A stretch of 5,319 nt of DNA, from contig JASHWL010000102.1 in assembly GCA_030044105.1 (NCBI GenBank), positions 1 through 5,319 of the forward strand, read 5' to 3'. This document shows positions 1 to 5,181 of the stretch, piece by piece (the first letter of the stretch is position 1; each line of letters begins with the position of its first letter). Source of the stretch: Thermoplasmata archaeon (GTDB lineage: Archaea > Thermoplasmatota > Thermoplasmata > Lutacidiplasmatales > UBA184). A program made the position numbers and the translations under genes. The notes under the pieces are model-generated. The model ran no database searches, was not told the origin of the DNA, and was given only the letters and a program-made list of their open reading frames with translations.

Positions 1-624
1 GATGATCCGCTCCAGCCCGCCGAATCCGACCGGTCCCCAGTTCTCGCTGATGTTCGAGGCGATGATCGTACCTCCCGAGACCGCGCCGCATCCGAACGAG
101 AGTATCCGGTACCGACGCCACAATGGTCGTCCGGTCATGGCCACGCCGAAGAGGATCAGCGCGACGCTGCTCCCGACGAAGGCGAGCAAGGCGCCAACTC
201 CGTGTCCTACCCCGTAGACGTCCTCCGGAAATATTCCCACCAAGGCCGCTCCGAGTCCAGCGATGACGAGCGTGGCGCGGGCCGACGACGCGGACCGGCC
301 GGGTGGGAACGCATTTCGGACCGCTAGCGCGCCGACCGCGACGAGCGCCCCGAACGCGATGATGGCGATGTTGAACACCACGTGAAGCGGGGAGCAGACG
401 TACGAAGTCCCCATCGGATTTTCATGACAGGTCACCGCGCCTAGGTCGCTCACGGCGTTCTGTAGCACGTTGTACGGGTGGGTCCAGGCGAGTTGGACGA
501 CGATCATCGCAATCACGAACTGCACGGCTCCGAGAATCCAGCAAACGCCGGCGACCGAAACGAGTCGCGCACCGGAGGGCCGTCGGACCAAGGCCCCCTC
601 GCCACTCGGGACTGTCGATGGCAT
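1..624 (-). CDS. DUF998-type multi-pass membrane protein, C-terminus cut by the window edge
   Basis: This frame is open from an ATG at 624 to the window edge and gives 208 residues; the C-terminus lies outside. I translated it by hand. About five hydrophobic stretches are visible (residues ~21-46, 80-103, 117-135, 142-162, 173-191), so it should be an integral membrane protein. The motifs NAVSDLG (56-62), CSPLHVVFN (77-85), FPED (132-135) followed by a His at 141, and a late GPVGFGGLERI match my memory of the DUF998 family, whose biochemical role is not established. That family is usually about 190-230 residues, so probably only a short tail is missing. The ATG is favoured because a CTTAATC box is centred 27 nt upstream, fitting a leaderless transcript. 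It lies downstream of the toroid genes on the same strand but appears to have its own promoter. Membrane location is secure; the family name is from motif recall only. Confidence 0.85.
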   Translation of the reverse strand, partial: MPSTVPSGEGALVRRPSGARLVSVAGVCWILGAVQFVIAMIVVQLAWTHPYNVLQNAVSDLGAVTCHENPMGTSYVCSPLHVVFNIAIIAFGALVAVGALAVRNAFPPGRSASSARATLVIAGLGAALVGIFPEDVYGVGHGVGALLAFVGSSVALILFGVAMTGRPLWRRYRILSFGCGAVSGGTIIASNISENWGPVGFGGLERII

Positions 625-647
625 CTCGGGCCGGGAGACCTCAGCGC

Positions 648-654
648 GATTAAG
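648..654 (-). promoter_or_regulatory. TATA-like box of the DUF998 gene
   Basis: The minus strand reads CTTAATC inside otherwise G/C-only surroundings. Its centre (651) is 27 nt upstream of the ATG at 624, the usual distance from an archaeal TATA box to the transcription start, so the mRNA would begin at or next to the start codon. No Shine-Dalgarno sequence precedes the ATG, which fits a leaderless message. The call rests on position and base composition alone. Confidence 0.45.
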
Positions 655-832
655 CGCGCGGCGGGGCCCGGCGGGCGGCGGCGGTCGCCTTTCGAGCGTG
701 GATGTACGCGGGCCTCCCCACGAGTACCGAATCTCGGCTCTTCCCCCGCCTCCGAGCCCCGATCCGCGCCTTTCCTGTGAGGGTGCGGCTGCGTTGAGCC
801 CACCTTGCGGGGGGTGCTTCTGACCGAGCGGC

Positions 833-1840
833 TCAGAGCCGGCCGGCTCGGCGGAGAACCTTGAGGGCTGTGATGGTAATCCATCGGCTCGGCCGTCGGG
901 GAAACTCCAAGCCCAAGGCGAAGAACGGAGTGCCCACGCCGTCGAAGTACGCCTCATCCTCAACGTCCGGATGCAGCACGTCCAGGTTCCACGATCCGTC
1001 GGGGTTCCGTTTCTTCTCGAGCCAATCCAGCGCCCGGTTCAGGCGAGGATCTCCCGTCGCTCCCAGCGACGTGACCAGGTCGAGCCCGACGAGTACGTCG
1101 TAGTAGTAATGCACCGGAAAGTGCGCGCGGAGCCAAGGCGCATACGTGGCGCCGTCCTCGTACATGAGCTCGCGATCGAGGTAGAATTCCAGACCACGTC
1201 GGATCGCCTCCCGCATGGCGGGACTGCGGAGACCCTCGGGGATCGCCGCGAACGCCCCCAGCGCCTCCCACGAGTCGAGTGTTCCCTTCCTCGACGGCCA
1301 GCAGTGCCAGCCCCCGTCCTTCTTCTGGGCGCCGATGAGCCACGCGATGGAACGCGCGACTCGAGGGTCCGTCCCGTATCCGAGGCGCGTCGCGATGCGG
1401 ACGTCACCTCCGGTGCAGCAGACCTCGCTGTCCCTCCCTCCCATCTCGTTGAACCGGCGGCCCGAAACGAGGTCGAAGTAGAGCCGGGCGCCGCGCGCCA
1501 GGCGCGGATTGGACCGATCCAGACCGAGGTCGGCCAGAACGTGGAGAACGTACCGGGTCGCGGTGTACTTCGGTCCCTCCATGTCGCGGGGCGCCGAACC
1601 CGGCGTGGTCCAATGGCCCTCCGGAAGCTGAAGATCGAGTAGCTCCGCCGCCCAGCCGGTCCGACCGATCTCCTTGCGAGCGGCCGTCACGTGCGGGTCG
1701 GTCTCAGGGCGGCCTAGGAGCTCTCGCAGCACGCGATACCGGACGCTCGGTTCGCTCGTTCCGAGCAGCCACTTCTGCAACGCACGGGGAAGAGGCGATG
1801 GGCGCGTGCTCGGCCCGGACACGCTGTCTTGAGCGATCAC
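833..1840 (-). CDS. alpha/alpha-toroid (squalene cyclase/prenyltransferase-repeat-like) protein, downstream copy
   Basis: The 335-residue product resembles a widespread but functionally obscure family with the terpenoid-cyclase/prenyltransferase toroid fold, often misannotated as a nitrogen-fixation protein. Seen in the sequence: a WLL...PSVRYRVLRELLGRPE start (24-46), QW-type repeats QLPEGHW (71-77), QKKDGGWHCW (172-181) and KRNPDGSW (278-284), SEVC (138-141), an aromatic-rich HFPVHYYYD (240-248) and a terminal PSRWITITALKVL (317-329). No signal peptide or membrane helix is visible, so it is probably cytoplasmic. The squalene-hopene cyclase acid motif DXDD is absent; the nearest string, DVED (292-295), is not conserved in the paralogue. 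The GTG start at 1840 is preceded by GGTGA with a 7-nt gap, and no other start lies between it and the upstream in-frame stop at 1898-1900. The gene begins 105 nt after the paralogue ends, so co-transcription is plausible. The fold is likely; substrate and reaction are unknown. Confidence 0.9.
   Translation of the reverse strand: MIAQDSVSGPSTRPSPLPRALQKWLLGTSEPSVRYRVLRELLGRPETDPHVTAARKEIGRTGWAAELLDLQLPEGHWTTPGSAPRDMEGPKYTATRYVLHVLADLGLDRSNPRLARGARLYFDLVSGRRFNEMGGRDSEVCCTGGDVRIATRLGYGTDPRVARSIAWLIGAQKKDGGWHCWPSRKGTLDSWEALGAFAAIPEGLRSPAMREAIRRGLEFYLDRELMYEDGATYAPWLRAHFPVHYYYDVLVGLDLVTSLGATGDPRLNRALDWLEKKRNPDGSWNLDVLHPDVEDEAYFDGVGTPFFALGLEFPRRPSRWITITALKVLRRAGRL
836..849. repeat. 14-bp perfect palindrome at the 3' end of the downstream toroid gene
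   Basis: GAGCCGG followed by CCGGCTC is a perfect 14-bp palindrome covering the last codons of the toroid gene, directly before its TGA at 833-835. A further CCGAGC (825-830) can pair with GCTCGG (846-851), so the transcript could fold in alternative ways around the stop codon. No T-rich tract follows on the minus strand, so it is not a convincing terminator. In DNA this G/C-rich, short palindromes arise fairly often by chance. Confidence 0.3.
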
Positions 1841-1847
1841 CGATTCT

Positions 1848-1852
1848 TCACC
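1848..1852 (-). promoter_or_regulatory. Shine-Dalgarno-like site GGTGA of the downstream toroid gene
   Basis: GGTGA sits 7 nt before the GTG at 1840 and is complementary to the conserved anti-Shine-Dalgarno 3' end of 16S rRNA. It decides the start, because no other candidate start codon exists upstream in this frame. Having such a site while lacking a TATA-like box fits an internal gene of a two-gene transcript. Confidence 0.5.
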
Positions 1853-1859
1853 GTTCTCC

Positions 1860-1873
1860 CCCCGAGGACGGGG
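1860..1873. repeat. 5-bp GC hairpin with AGGA/TCCT tetraloop in the toroid intergenic gap
   Basis: CCCCG (1860-1864) and CGGGG (1869-1873) are perfect complements around a 4-nt loop, AGGA on the plus strand and TCCT on the minus strand. In a minus-strand transcript the stem ends about 20 nt before the GTG at 1840 and about 7 nt before the GGTGA site. It could structure the leader of the downstream toroid gene or mark processing between the two genes. The stem is short, so this is tentative. Confidence 0.3.
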
Positions 1874-1945
1874 ACGTGACGCAAGGTCTGCCCCCTCTCA
1901 CGTGCAGGAAGACTCGGGCCGCGCTTCGGTGCAGCTCTCCCGGGA

Positions 1946-2917
1946 CTAGCGCGCCCCAGTGCGCGCCAGGACGCTCAGCGCGTCCACCGTCGCCCAGCGG
2001 CTCGGCTCGCCCGGCGGCTCGAGCCGCAGCGGCCAAACCGGTCCCTCGTCGAACACGTAGCCGCCGCGCGCCGGGTCAAGGTCCGGATGATCGGCGTCGA
2101 GGGCCCACGTCCCATCTGATCGTCGCTTGTCCATGAGCCAGCGGAGCGCGGGGCGAAGTCGGGGATCCGCACCGTATCCGAGTCGGGTGAGCATCCGAAG
2201 GCCGACGAGCAGGTCGTAGTAGTAGTAGGTCGGATAGTGGATCCGAAACCACGGCGGATATCGGGCTTCCCCGTCGCGCATGAGACGCCGGCTCAGGTAG
2301 AACTCGGCCCCGCGCTCGATCGACCGACGCACCGATTCGTCGCGGTCCGCCTCCGGGAGCTCGGCCAGCGCGTCCAGACCTTCCCAGCAGTCCAGCCAGC
2401 CCGTGCGGGAAGACCAACAGTACCAGCCGCCGTCCGACTTCTGGGTCCGGACGATCCAGTCGATGGACCGCCGAACGACGGGATGGCCGAGGTAGCCGTA
2501 CCGGATCAGAGAGCGGGCGGCGTTTCCGATCAGGCATATCTCGGACTCGGGTCCCCCGAGAAGGTCGTGGCCCTTCTCGGTCCAGCGACGCATGGTCAGC
2601 TCCGCTGTTCGCCGGATCCGGACGTCGGCGCGGGTCATCCCGAGGTCGGCCAGCAGGAGGAATCGCCAGTACGTCGAGAGGTACTTCGGGCGGTAGAGCT
2701 CGTCATCCGAGGAGCCCGGAGTGCACCACCGACCGTCGGGGAACTGATGCGCGAGTAGGCCGGCGGCCCACCCGGTGCGACCGATCGCACGGCGCGCCCT
2801 CCGCGCTCGAGAATCCGACGTCGACCTGCGGTCCACCTCGGTCCAGAAGCGCCACCGGACGCTAGGGTCCGATGTGGGTCCGGTGAGCCATCTTCGGATG
2901 CGAGCCGATACGAGCAC
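1946..2917 (-). CDS. alpha/alpha-toroid (squalene cyclase/prenyltransferase-repeat-like) protein, upstream paralogue
   Basis: This paralogue of the 833-1840 gene aligns almost without gaps and shares roughly 45% of residues over about 275 positions by hand count. From the GTG at 2917 it is 323 residues, with QFPDGRW (58-64), SEIC (125-128), QKSDGGWYCW (159-168), HYPTYYYYD (227-235), KRRSDGTW (264-271) and a terminal SRW (306-308). Trp/Gly/Asp-rich repeats of this kind pack the inner helices of the toroid; catalysis is unproven and no DXDD motif is present. A longer frame starts at GTG 2986 (346 residues), but its extra 23 residues are a Gly/Pro/Arg-rich string unlike the family. GTG 2917 has a GTAAAG box centred 26-27 nt upstream, so I prefer it, though 2986 remains possible. 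The stop is TAG at 1946-1948. A cytoplasmic soluble protein is expected. It probably leads a two-gene unit with its paralogue. Confidence 0.88.
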   Translation of the reverse strand: MLVSARIRRWLTGPTSDPSVRWRFWTEVDRRSTSDSRARRARRAIGRTGWAAGLLAHQFPDGRWCTPGSSDDELYRPKYLSTYWRFLLLADLGMTRADVRIRRTAELTMRRWTEKGHDLLGGPESEICLIGNAARSLIRYGYLGHPVVRRSIDWIVRTQKSDGGWYCWSSRTGWLDCWEGLDALAELPEADRDESVRRSIERGAEFYLSRRLMRDGEARYPPWFRIHYPTYYYYDLLVGLRMLTRLGYGADPRLRPALRWLMDKRRSDGTWALDADHPDLDPARGGYVFDEGPVWPLRLEPPGEPSRWATVDALSVLARTGAR

Positions 2918-2940
2918 GGTCGCCCAACGGTCTTCTCGCC

Positions 2941-2946
2941 CTTTAC
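2941..2946 (-). promoter_or_regulatory. weak TATA-like box of the toroid gene pair
   Basis: GTAAAG on the minus strand is a short A/T island in G/C-rich DNA, centred 26-27 nt upstream of the GTG at 2917. The spacing equals that of the better boxes before the DUF998 and zinc-ribbon genes, but with only four A/T pairs in a row the sequence is a poor TATA match. If the gene starts at 2986 instead, this site lies inside the coding sequence and the call fails. Confidence 0.3.
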
Positions 2947-3307
2947 CCCTAGGCCCTGGGGTGCTGGAACGCCCGCGCGGTAGCACACGGCCGGGGAGCG
3001 GGCTGCCATCGTTCCGGCTCGGTCCGACGGGATCTTGACCCCGAGCTGCCGGCCGCCCGGATGGGGTCCTGAGCGGGCTTCTCTAGGCGCTCCGCCCGTC
3101 GGTACCTATCCCCCTCCTCACCTCGCGCTCTCACGAGCGATGCCTCCGCAGATTCCGACGCCGCCCAGTCCGGTGGTACGAGCGCCGCGGCATAGAACCC
3201 CGCCCGGAAGCGAGCCGAGGATTCCGTGGCGTGCATCTTCGGCGGACCCCGGGGGGCTCGCCGGCGTTCCGGCCGTCGACCGAGCAGGACGAACCGGCAC
3301 GGACGAA

Positions 3308-3336
3308 GCGCTCGAAGAAAAGCGGCTAACGAGCGC
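3308..3336 (-). terminator. inverted repeat with T-rich loop, candidate terminator of the GNAT gene
   Basis: GCGCTCG (3308-3314) and CGAGCGC (3330-3336) are perfect 7-bp complements around a 15-nt spacer. On the minus strand the spacer contains TTTTCTT, the most T-rich run downstream of the GNAT stop, which is about 64 nt away. Archaeal transcription ends mainly at U-rich tracts, so termination here is plausible. It could instead be a protein-binding site. Evidence is positional only. Confidence 0.35.
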
Positions 3337-3354
3337 CATCGTCGCGCGTCCCGT

Positions 3355-3366
3355 CCGACCGGTCGG
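3355..3366. repeat. 12-bp perfect palindrome downstream of the GNAT gene
   Basis: CCGACCGGTCGG is a perfect palindrome 34 nt beyond the GNAT stop codon. Beside it, TCCGC (3370-3374) and GCGGA (3382-3386) form a further 5-bp stem with a 7-nt loop. Together with the repeat at 3308-3336 the 3' flank could fold into a series of hairpins that stabilise the mRNA end. Chance occurrence is possible at this base composition. Confidence 0.3.
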
Positions 3367-3399
3367 GATTCCGCCGGGGATGCGGAGACCCGACCCCGG

Positions 3400-4002
3400 T
3401 CATCGAACCTCCTTGCGCACCAGCGTGTTGCTCTGGCCGAACGGTTGGACGACTCGAAACCCTTCGAGCTCGAACATGCTCAGGGTGCCGAACCACGTGG
3501 CGACGGCCCTCCCGTGGGTCGCGGGATACGCCTCCACCACTCCGCCACCGTGCCGGCGGATGGCGTTCAAGGCCCCGTGGAGGGCCGCTTTCGCTACGCC
3601 GGATCGGCGACACTCGCGATCGACGAAGAAGCACGTGATGCGCCAAGTCGGAGGCTGGGAGGCTTCGCCCTGGATTGCCCGGTATTTTCGTCCTCGCTCG
3701 ATCCTCGGGAGTTCGTCGCGGCGGCCGAACTGGCACCAGCCCACCGCTGTGTCGCCTCGGTACACCAGGATTCCGTGGGCCTGCCCGCGGAGTAGGAGCG
3801 CCCGGTGGTCCCGGCGATTCTGCTCCTGGCGGATTCGACTTCCCAGCGGTCCGTTGGGACCCTCGCGATGGTAGAACATGCACCAGCAACCGGCCTGGAC
3901 CCCATGGTACTTCTGAAAGAGCGCGGCGAAGTCGGACCAATTCGAGGGCACGAGTTCCCGAGTCTGCAGCGCGTGAGTTGCTCGCCCCGACGCTCGTGGC
4001 AT
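3400..4002 (-). CDS. GNAT-family N-acetyltransferase
   Basis: The 200-residue product should transfer an acetyl group from acetyl-CoA to an amine; the acceptor is unknown. It has the layout of the GNAT branch with an N-terminal CWCM motif: NWSDFAALF (21-29), GCWCM (38-42), VGWCQFGRRDELPRI (87-101), then core strand beta4 and the pyrophosphate-binding loop ITCFFVDRECRRSGVA (122-137), where RRSGVA is the Q/R-x-x-G-x-A motif A. VEAYP (156-160) and GTLSMFELEGF (172-182) complete the fold. Length is normal for a single-domain GNAT. ATG 4002 is chosen because family similarity begins within about 15 residues of it; the frame stays open upstream to 4767, but that part lies antisense to two other genes and lacks domain features. 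No Shine-Dalgarno site precedes the ATG. It is transcribed divergently from the 4210 gene and ends with TGA at 3400-3402. The family call is firm; the substrate cannot be named. Confidence 0.9.
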   Translation of the reverse strand: MPRASGRATHALQTRELVPSNWSDFAALFQKYHGVQAGCWCMFYHREGPNGPLGSRIRQEQNRRDHRALLLRGQAHGILVYRGDTAVGWCQFGRRDELPRIERGRKYRAIQGEASQPPTWRITCFFVDRECRRSGVAKAALHGALNAIRRHGGGVVEAYPATHGRAVATWFGTLSMFELEGFRVVQPFGQSNTLVRKEVR

Positions 4003-4027
4003 GCGGGAATCCGACAGTCGACTACCC

Positions 4028-4033
4028 GAATTC
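4028..4033 (-). promoter_or_regulatory. possible TATA-like element of the GNAT gene
   Basis: GAATTC is centred about 28 nt upstream of the GNAT ATG at 4002, and GTTAAC (4043-4048) about 43 nt upstream. Either could be the promoter's A/T box. The first would give a leaderless mRNA, the second a leader of roughly 16-18 nt. Neither is a strong TATA match, so only the approximate promoter position is supported. Confidence 0.25.
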
Positions 4034-4124
4034 CAGTGGGCTGTTAACTCAGCCTGCTCGGTATCCTGTCCTTCGGTACAGCGCGCCCACGGTTCCGAGC
4101 GAGGTGGTGGACGAACCCTTACTT

Positions 4125-4158
4125 GGTCCCCGCGGGAGAGTGCCCGCCCGCGCGGACC
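4125..4158. promoter_or_regulatory. 12-bp inverted repeat (11 of 12 paired), candidate operator in a divergent promoter region
   Basis: GGTCCCCGCGGG (4125-4136) and CCCGCGCGGACC (4147-4158) are inverted copies with one mismatch (C4130 opposite C4153) around a 10-nt spacer. The arm centres are 22 bp apart, about two helical turns, as expected for a dimeric DNA-binding protein. The repeat ends 10 bp before the AATTAAG box of the plus-strand gene and lies between the divergent GNAT and 4210 genes, so it could control either or both. If transcribed it would form a strong hairpin, but its position upstream of the predicted transcription start favours a DNA site. No binding protein is encoded nearby. 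Confidence 0.45.
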
Positions 4159-4167
4159 GGCCCCCTC

Positions 4168-4174
4168 AATTAAG
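4168..4174 (+). promoter_or_regulatory. TATA-like box of the plus-strand small gene
   Basis: AATTAAG stands alone in G/C-rich DNA, centred 30 nt before GTG 4201 and 39 nt before ATG 4210. Transcription would start near 4197, leaving a leader of about 3 nt to the GTG or 12 nt to the ATG. It is the best A/T box upstream of this gene; CTTACTT near 4118 is a weaker alternative. Confidence 0.45.
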
Positions 4175-4199
4175 GGCACCCGCGTCTTCGCCTCGACCC

Positions 4200-4204
4200 G
4201 GTGG
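4200..4204 (+). promoter_or_regulatory. Shine-Dalgarno-like GGTGG before ATG 4210
   Basis: GGTGG ends 5 nt before ATG 4210 and partly matches the GGAGGTGA consensus, which supports ATG 4210 over GTG 4201, since that GTG lies within the site itself. It is also half of a 10-bp palindrome, GGTGGCCACC (4200-4209), directly abutting the start codon, so the site might be masked by folding or the match might be chance. Confidence 0.3.
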
Positions 4205-4209
4205 CCACC

Positions 4210-4578
4210 ATGCGTTCCGTATTCGTTCACGGCGAACTCGGACCGGCAGATATTCAGTCGCTCCTCGCCTCGGTGGACGCGCAACCCAGCGCTCAAACCG
4301 CCTATCAGTTCGGACCCGTTCGAGTGACGTTGGTAGTCGGCCGCAAGTACTTCTTTCGGACGGATGACCACCTGGGACTCGTAATCCTCGCAACGTCGAA
4401 CGGAACCGCCCAGCGGATCGACATATCGGCCGCGGGAGGGGGCAAGGCCGGACTCTTGACCGGGATCTCGTCGGCCTCGGACAAGATCGAGACCGATGCG
4501 TACGCGGCGCTTACTCAGTTGCTCGCCGATAAGGGGCTGAGCTCCCAAGACACCACTGGAACGGGGAATCTCCCGTAG
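4210..4578 (+). CDS. small conserved-looking protein of unknown function (possibly DUF6054-like)
   Basis: The 122-residue product has no signal peptide or membrane helix. It looks like a compact soluble domain: an N-terminal helix region (PADIQSLLASV, 12-22), a beta-rich centre (VRVTLVVGRKYFFRTDDHLGLVILAT, 37-62), a glycine loop AAGGGKAGLL (74-83) after a RIDIS strand, a helix (ETDAYAALTQLLADKG, 94-109) and a polar tail. The order beta strand, YFFRT, another strand, then a GGG loop and a final helix recalls DUF6054 proteins, but that is memory of a pattern and not a secure match. Balanced composition and alternating hydrophobic strands argue that this frame is real rather than the Arg-rich antisense frame opposite it. 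GTG 4201 is the alternative start. The gene converges on the zinc-ribbon gene with 2 bp between stops. Function unknown. Confidence 0.75.
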   Translation: MRSVFVHGELGPADIQSLLASVDAQPSAQTAYQFGPVRVTLVVGRKYFFRTDDHLGLVILATSNGTAQRIDISAAGGGKAGLLTGISSASDKIETDAYAALTQLLADKGLSSQDTTGTGNLP

Positions 4579-4580
4579 TC

Positions 4581-5159
4581 TCAGCCGAACGTCACGTTCA
4601 GTACGCCATGAAACGAACTCGGTTCGACCAGAACCGATACGACTAGCACGGAAGGAGTCGACGTCACCGTCTGGGGAAGTGACGCGGAGAGCTCGAAGCC
4701 CGGGGTGTTGGTCGAGACGGAACTGACCGTGCAGGGCACCGTTCCGCTCGGGCCCGGAACCCCCCATGTGATGATCGGCGGCCCCTGGTACCCCGAGGAG
4801 ACCTGCCCGCCGGACTGATAGGTCCCGCTGTCGTCCCCGTTCAAACCGCAGGCGTCATCGCCGGAAACCACGCGGAGGCCGGTGACTTGCACGCCCGATC
4901 CGCTCGAGGGCGCACTCGCGCTCTGCAGGCTCGCCGCGACCGCGACGATGATGATCACGACGATGACCAACGCGACGAGGCCGGCGATCACGCCCGGGGT
5001 AAACGGCGATGGGCGTTCCGGCGCATCGAGCTCGATCGGATGATACTCTAACGTCGGCGGCGGAGGGGCTGGCTGCGAGAGCGCGGAGGTGCACCACTGG
5101 CAGACGGTAGCGCCCGGCGGATTCGGACCCCCGCACTTGGGGCAGTTCAGGTCCGACAC
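4581..5159 (-). CDS. zinc-ribbon, single-pass membrane protein with secreted beta-type tail
   Basis: From GTG 5159 the product has 192 residues. A zinc ribbon opens it (C6-P-K-C9, then C20-Q-W-C23), followed by a proline-rich linker (29-55), one strong membrane helix (about 56-78) and an outer Ser/Gly/Thr/Val-rich part (79-192). That part probably forms beta strands and has two cysteines (104, 143) that could make a disulfide outside the cell. By the positive-outside logic of such proteins the zinc ribbon stays cytoplasmic. The plan is typical of many paralogous small proteins in Thermoplasmatota; their roles are mostly unknown. GTG 5159 places the ribbon at the N-terminus, as usual, and has an ACTTATTC box 26 nt upstream; a longer frame from TTG 5300 adds 47 Arg/Gly-rich residues with no domain. 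GGAGG lies only about 2 nt before the GTG, too close for a normal Shine-Dalgarno site. The gene converges on the 4210 gene. Confidence 0.9.
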   Translation of the reverse strand: MSDLNCPKCGGPNPPGATVCQWCTSALSQPAPPPPTLEYHPIELDAPERPSPFTPGVIAGLVALVIVVIIIVAVAASLQSASAPSSGSGVQVTGLRVVSGDDACGLNGDDSGTYQSGGQVSSGYQGPPIITWGVPGPSGTVPCTVSSVSTNTPGFELSASLPQTVTSTPSVLVVSVLVEPSSFHGVLNVTFG

Positions 5160-5181
5160 GACCTCCCGAACGCCCACTCGA

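Larger units (their letters stand above)
2918..3399. other. gene-free stretch between the GNAT and toroid genes
   Basis: About 480 bases hold no reading frame I would accept. Open frames here (minus 2949-3236, plus 3035-3874) translate to Arg/Pro/Ser/Gly-rich strings without domain features, as expected by chance in G/C-rich DNA. The left end holds the presumed promoter of the toroid pair. The right end is the 3' flank of the GNAT gene and carries three inverted repeats and a short T-rich run on the minus strand. I found no tRNA-like cloverleaf on either strand, and nothing distinct between about 3000 and 3300. Confidence 0.6.

Noticed and set aside
513..884. Minus-strand open frame of 123 residues between the DUF998 and toroid genes
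   Set aside because: It overlaps both neighbours on the same strand in another frame and is Arg/Pro/Ser-rich, so it is a by-product of base composition.
950..970. DVED in the downstream toroid protein as a DXDD cyclase motif
   Set aside because: It lies near the C-terminus, after the last QW-type repeat, and the paralogue has DLDP at the aligned position, so it is not a conserved catalytic acid motif.
971..1642. Plus-strand open frame of 223 residues inside the toroid gene
   Set aside because: It is the antisense of a clearly conserved protein and translates to Arg/Pro/Val-rich sequence without domain features; typical of G/C-rich DNA.
1949..1966. GCGCGC repeated either side of 6 nt at the end of the upstream toroid gene
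   Set aside because: It lies in the last codons, each half is self-palindromic low-complexity G/C sequence, and no T-run follows; chance is the simpler explanation.
2918..2986. Longer start (GTG 2986) for the upstream toroid gene
   Set aside because: The extra 23 residues are Pro/Gly/Arg-rich and unlike the family, and no TATA-like box lies at the right distance. It is not fully excluded.
3010..3060. tRNA T-arm-like sequence (GGGGTCAAGATCCC, minus strand)
   Set aside because: Only a 4-bp stem with an 8-nt loop can form, and no matching acceptor, D or anticodon arms are found nearby.
3035..3874. Plus-strand open frame of 279 residues
   Set aside because: It overlaps the antisense of the GNAT gene, is Arg/Pro/Ser-rich throughout and shows no recognisable fold.
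4003..4767. N-terminal extension of the GNAT protein to 455 residues
   Set aside because: The added part is Arg/Ser/Gly-rich, has no domain features, runs antisense to a better gene at 4210-4578 and to the tail of the zinc-ribbon gene, and GNAT similarity begins just after ATG 4002.
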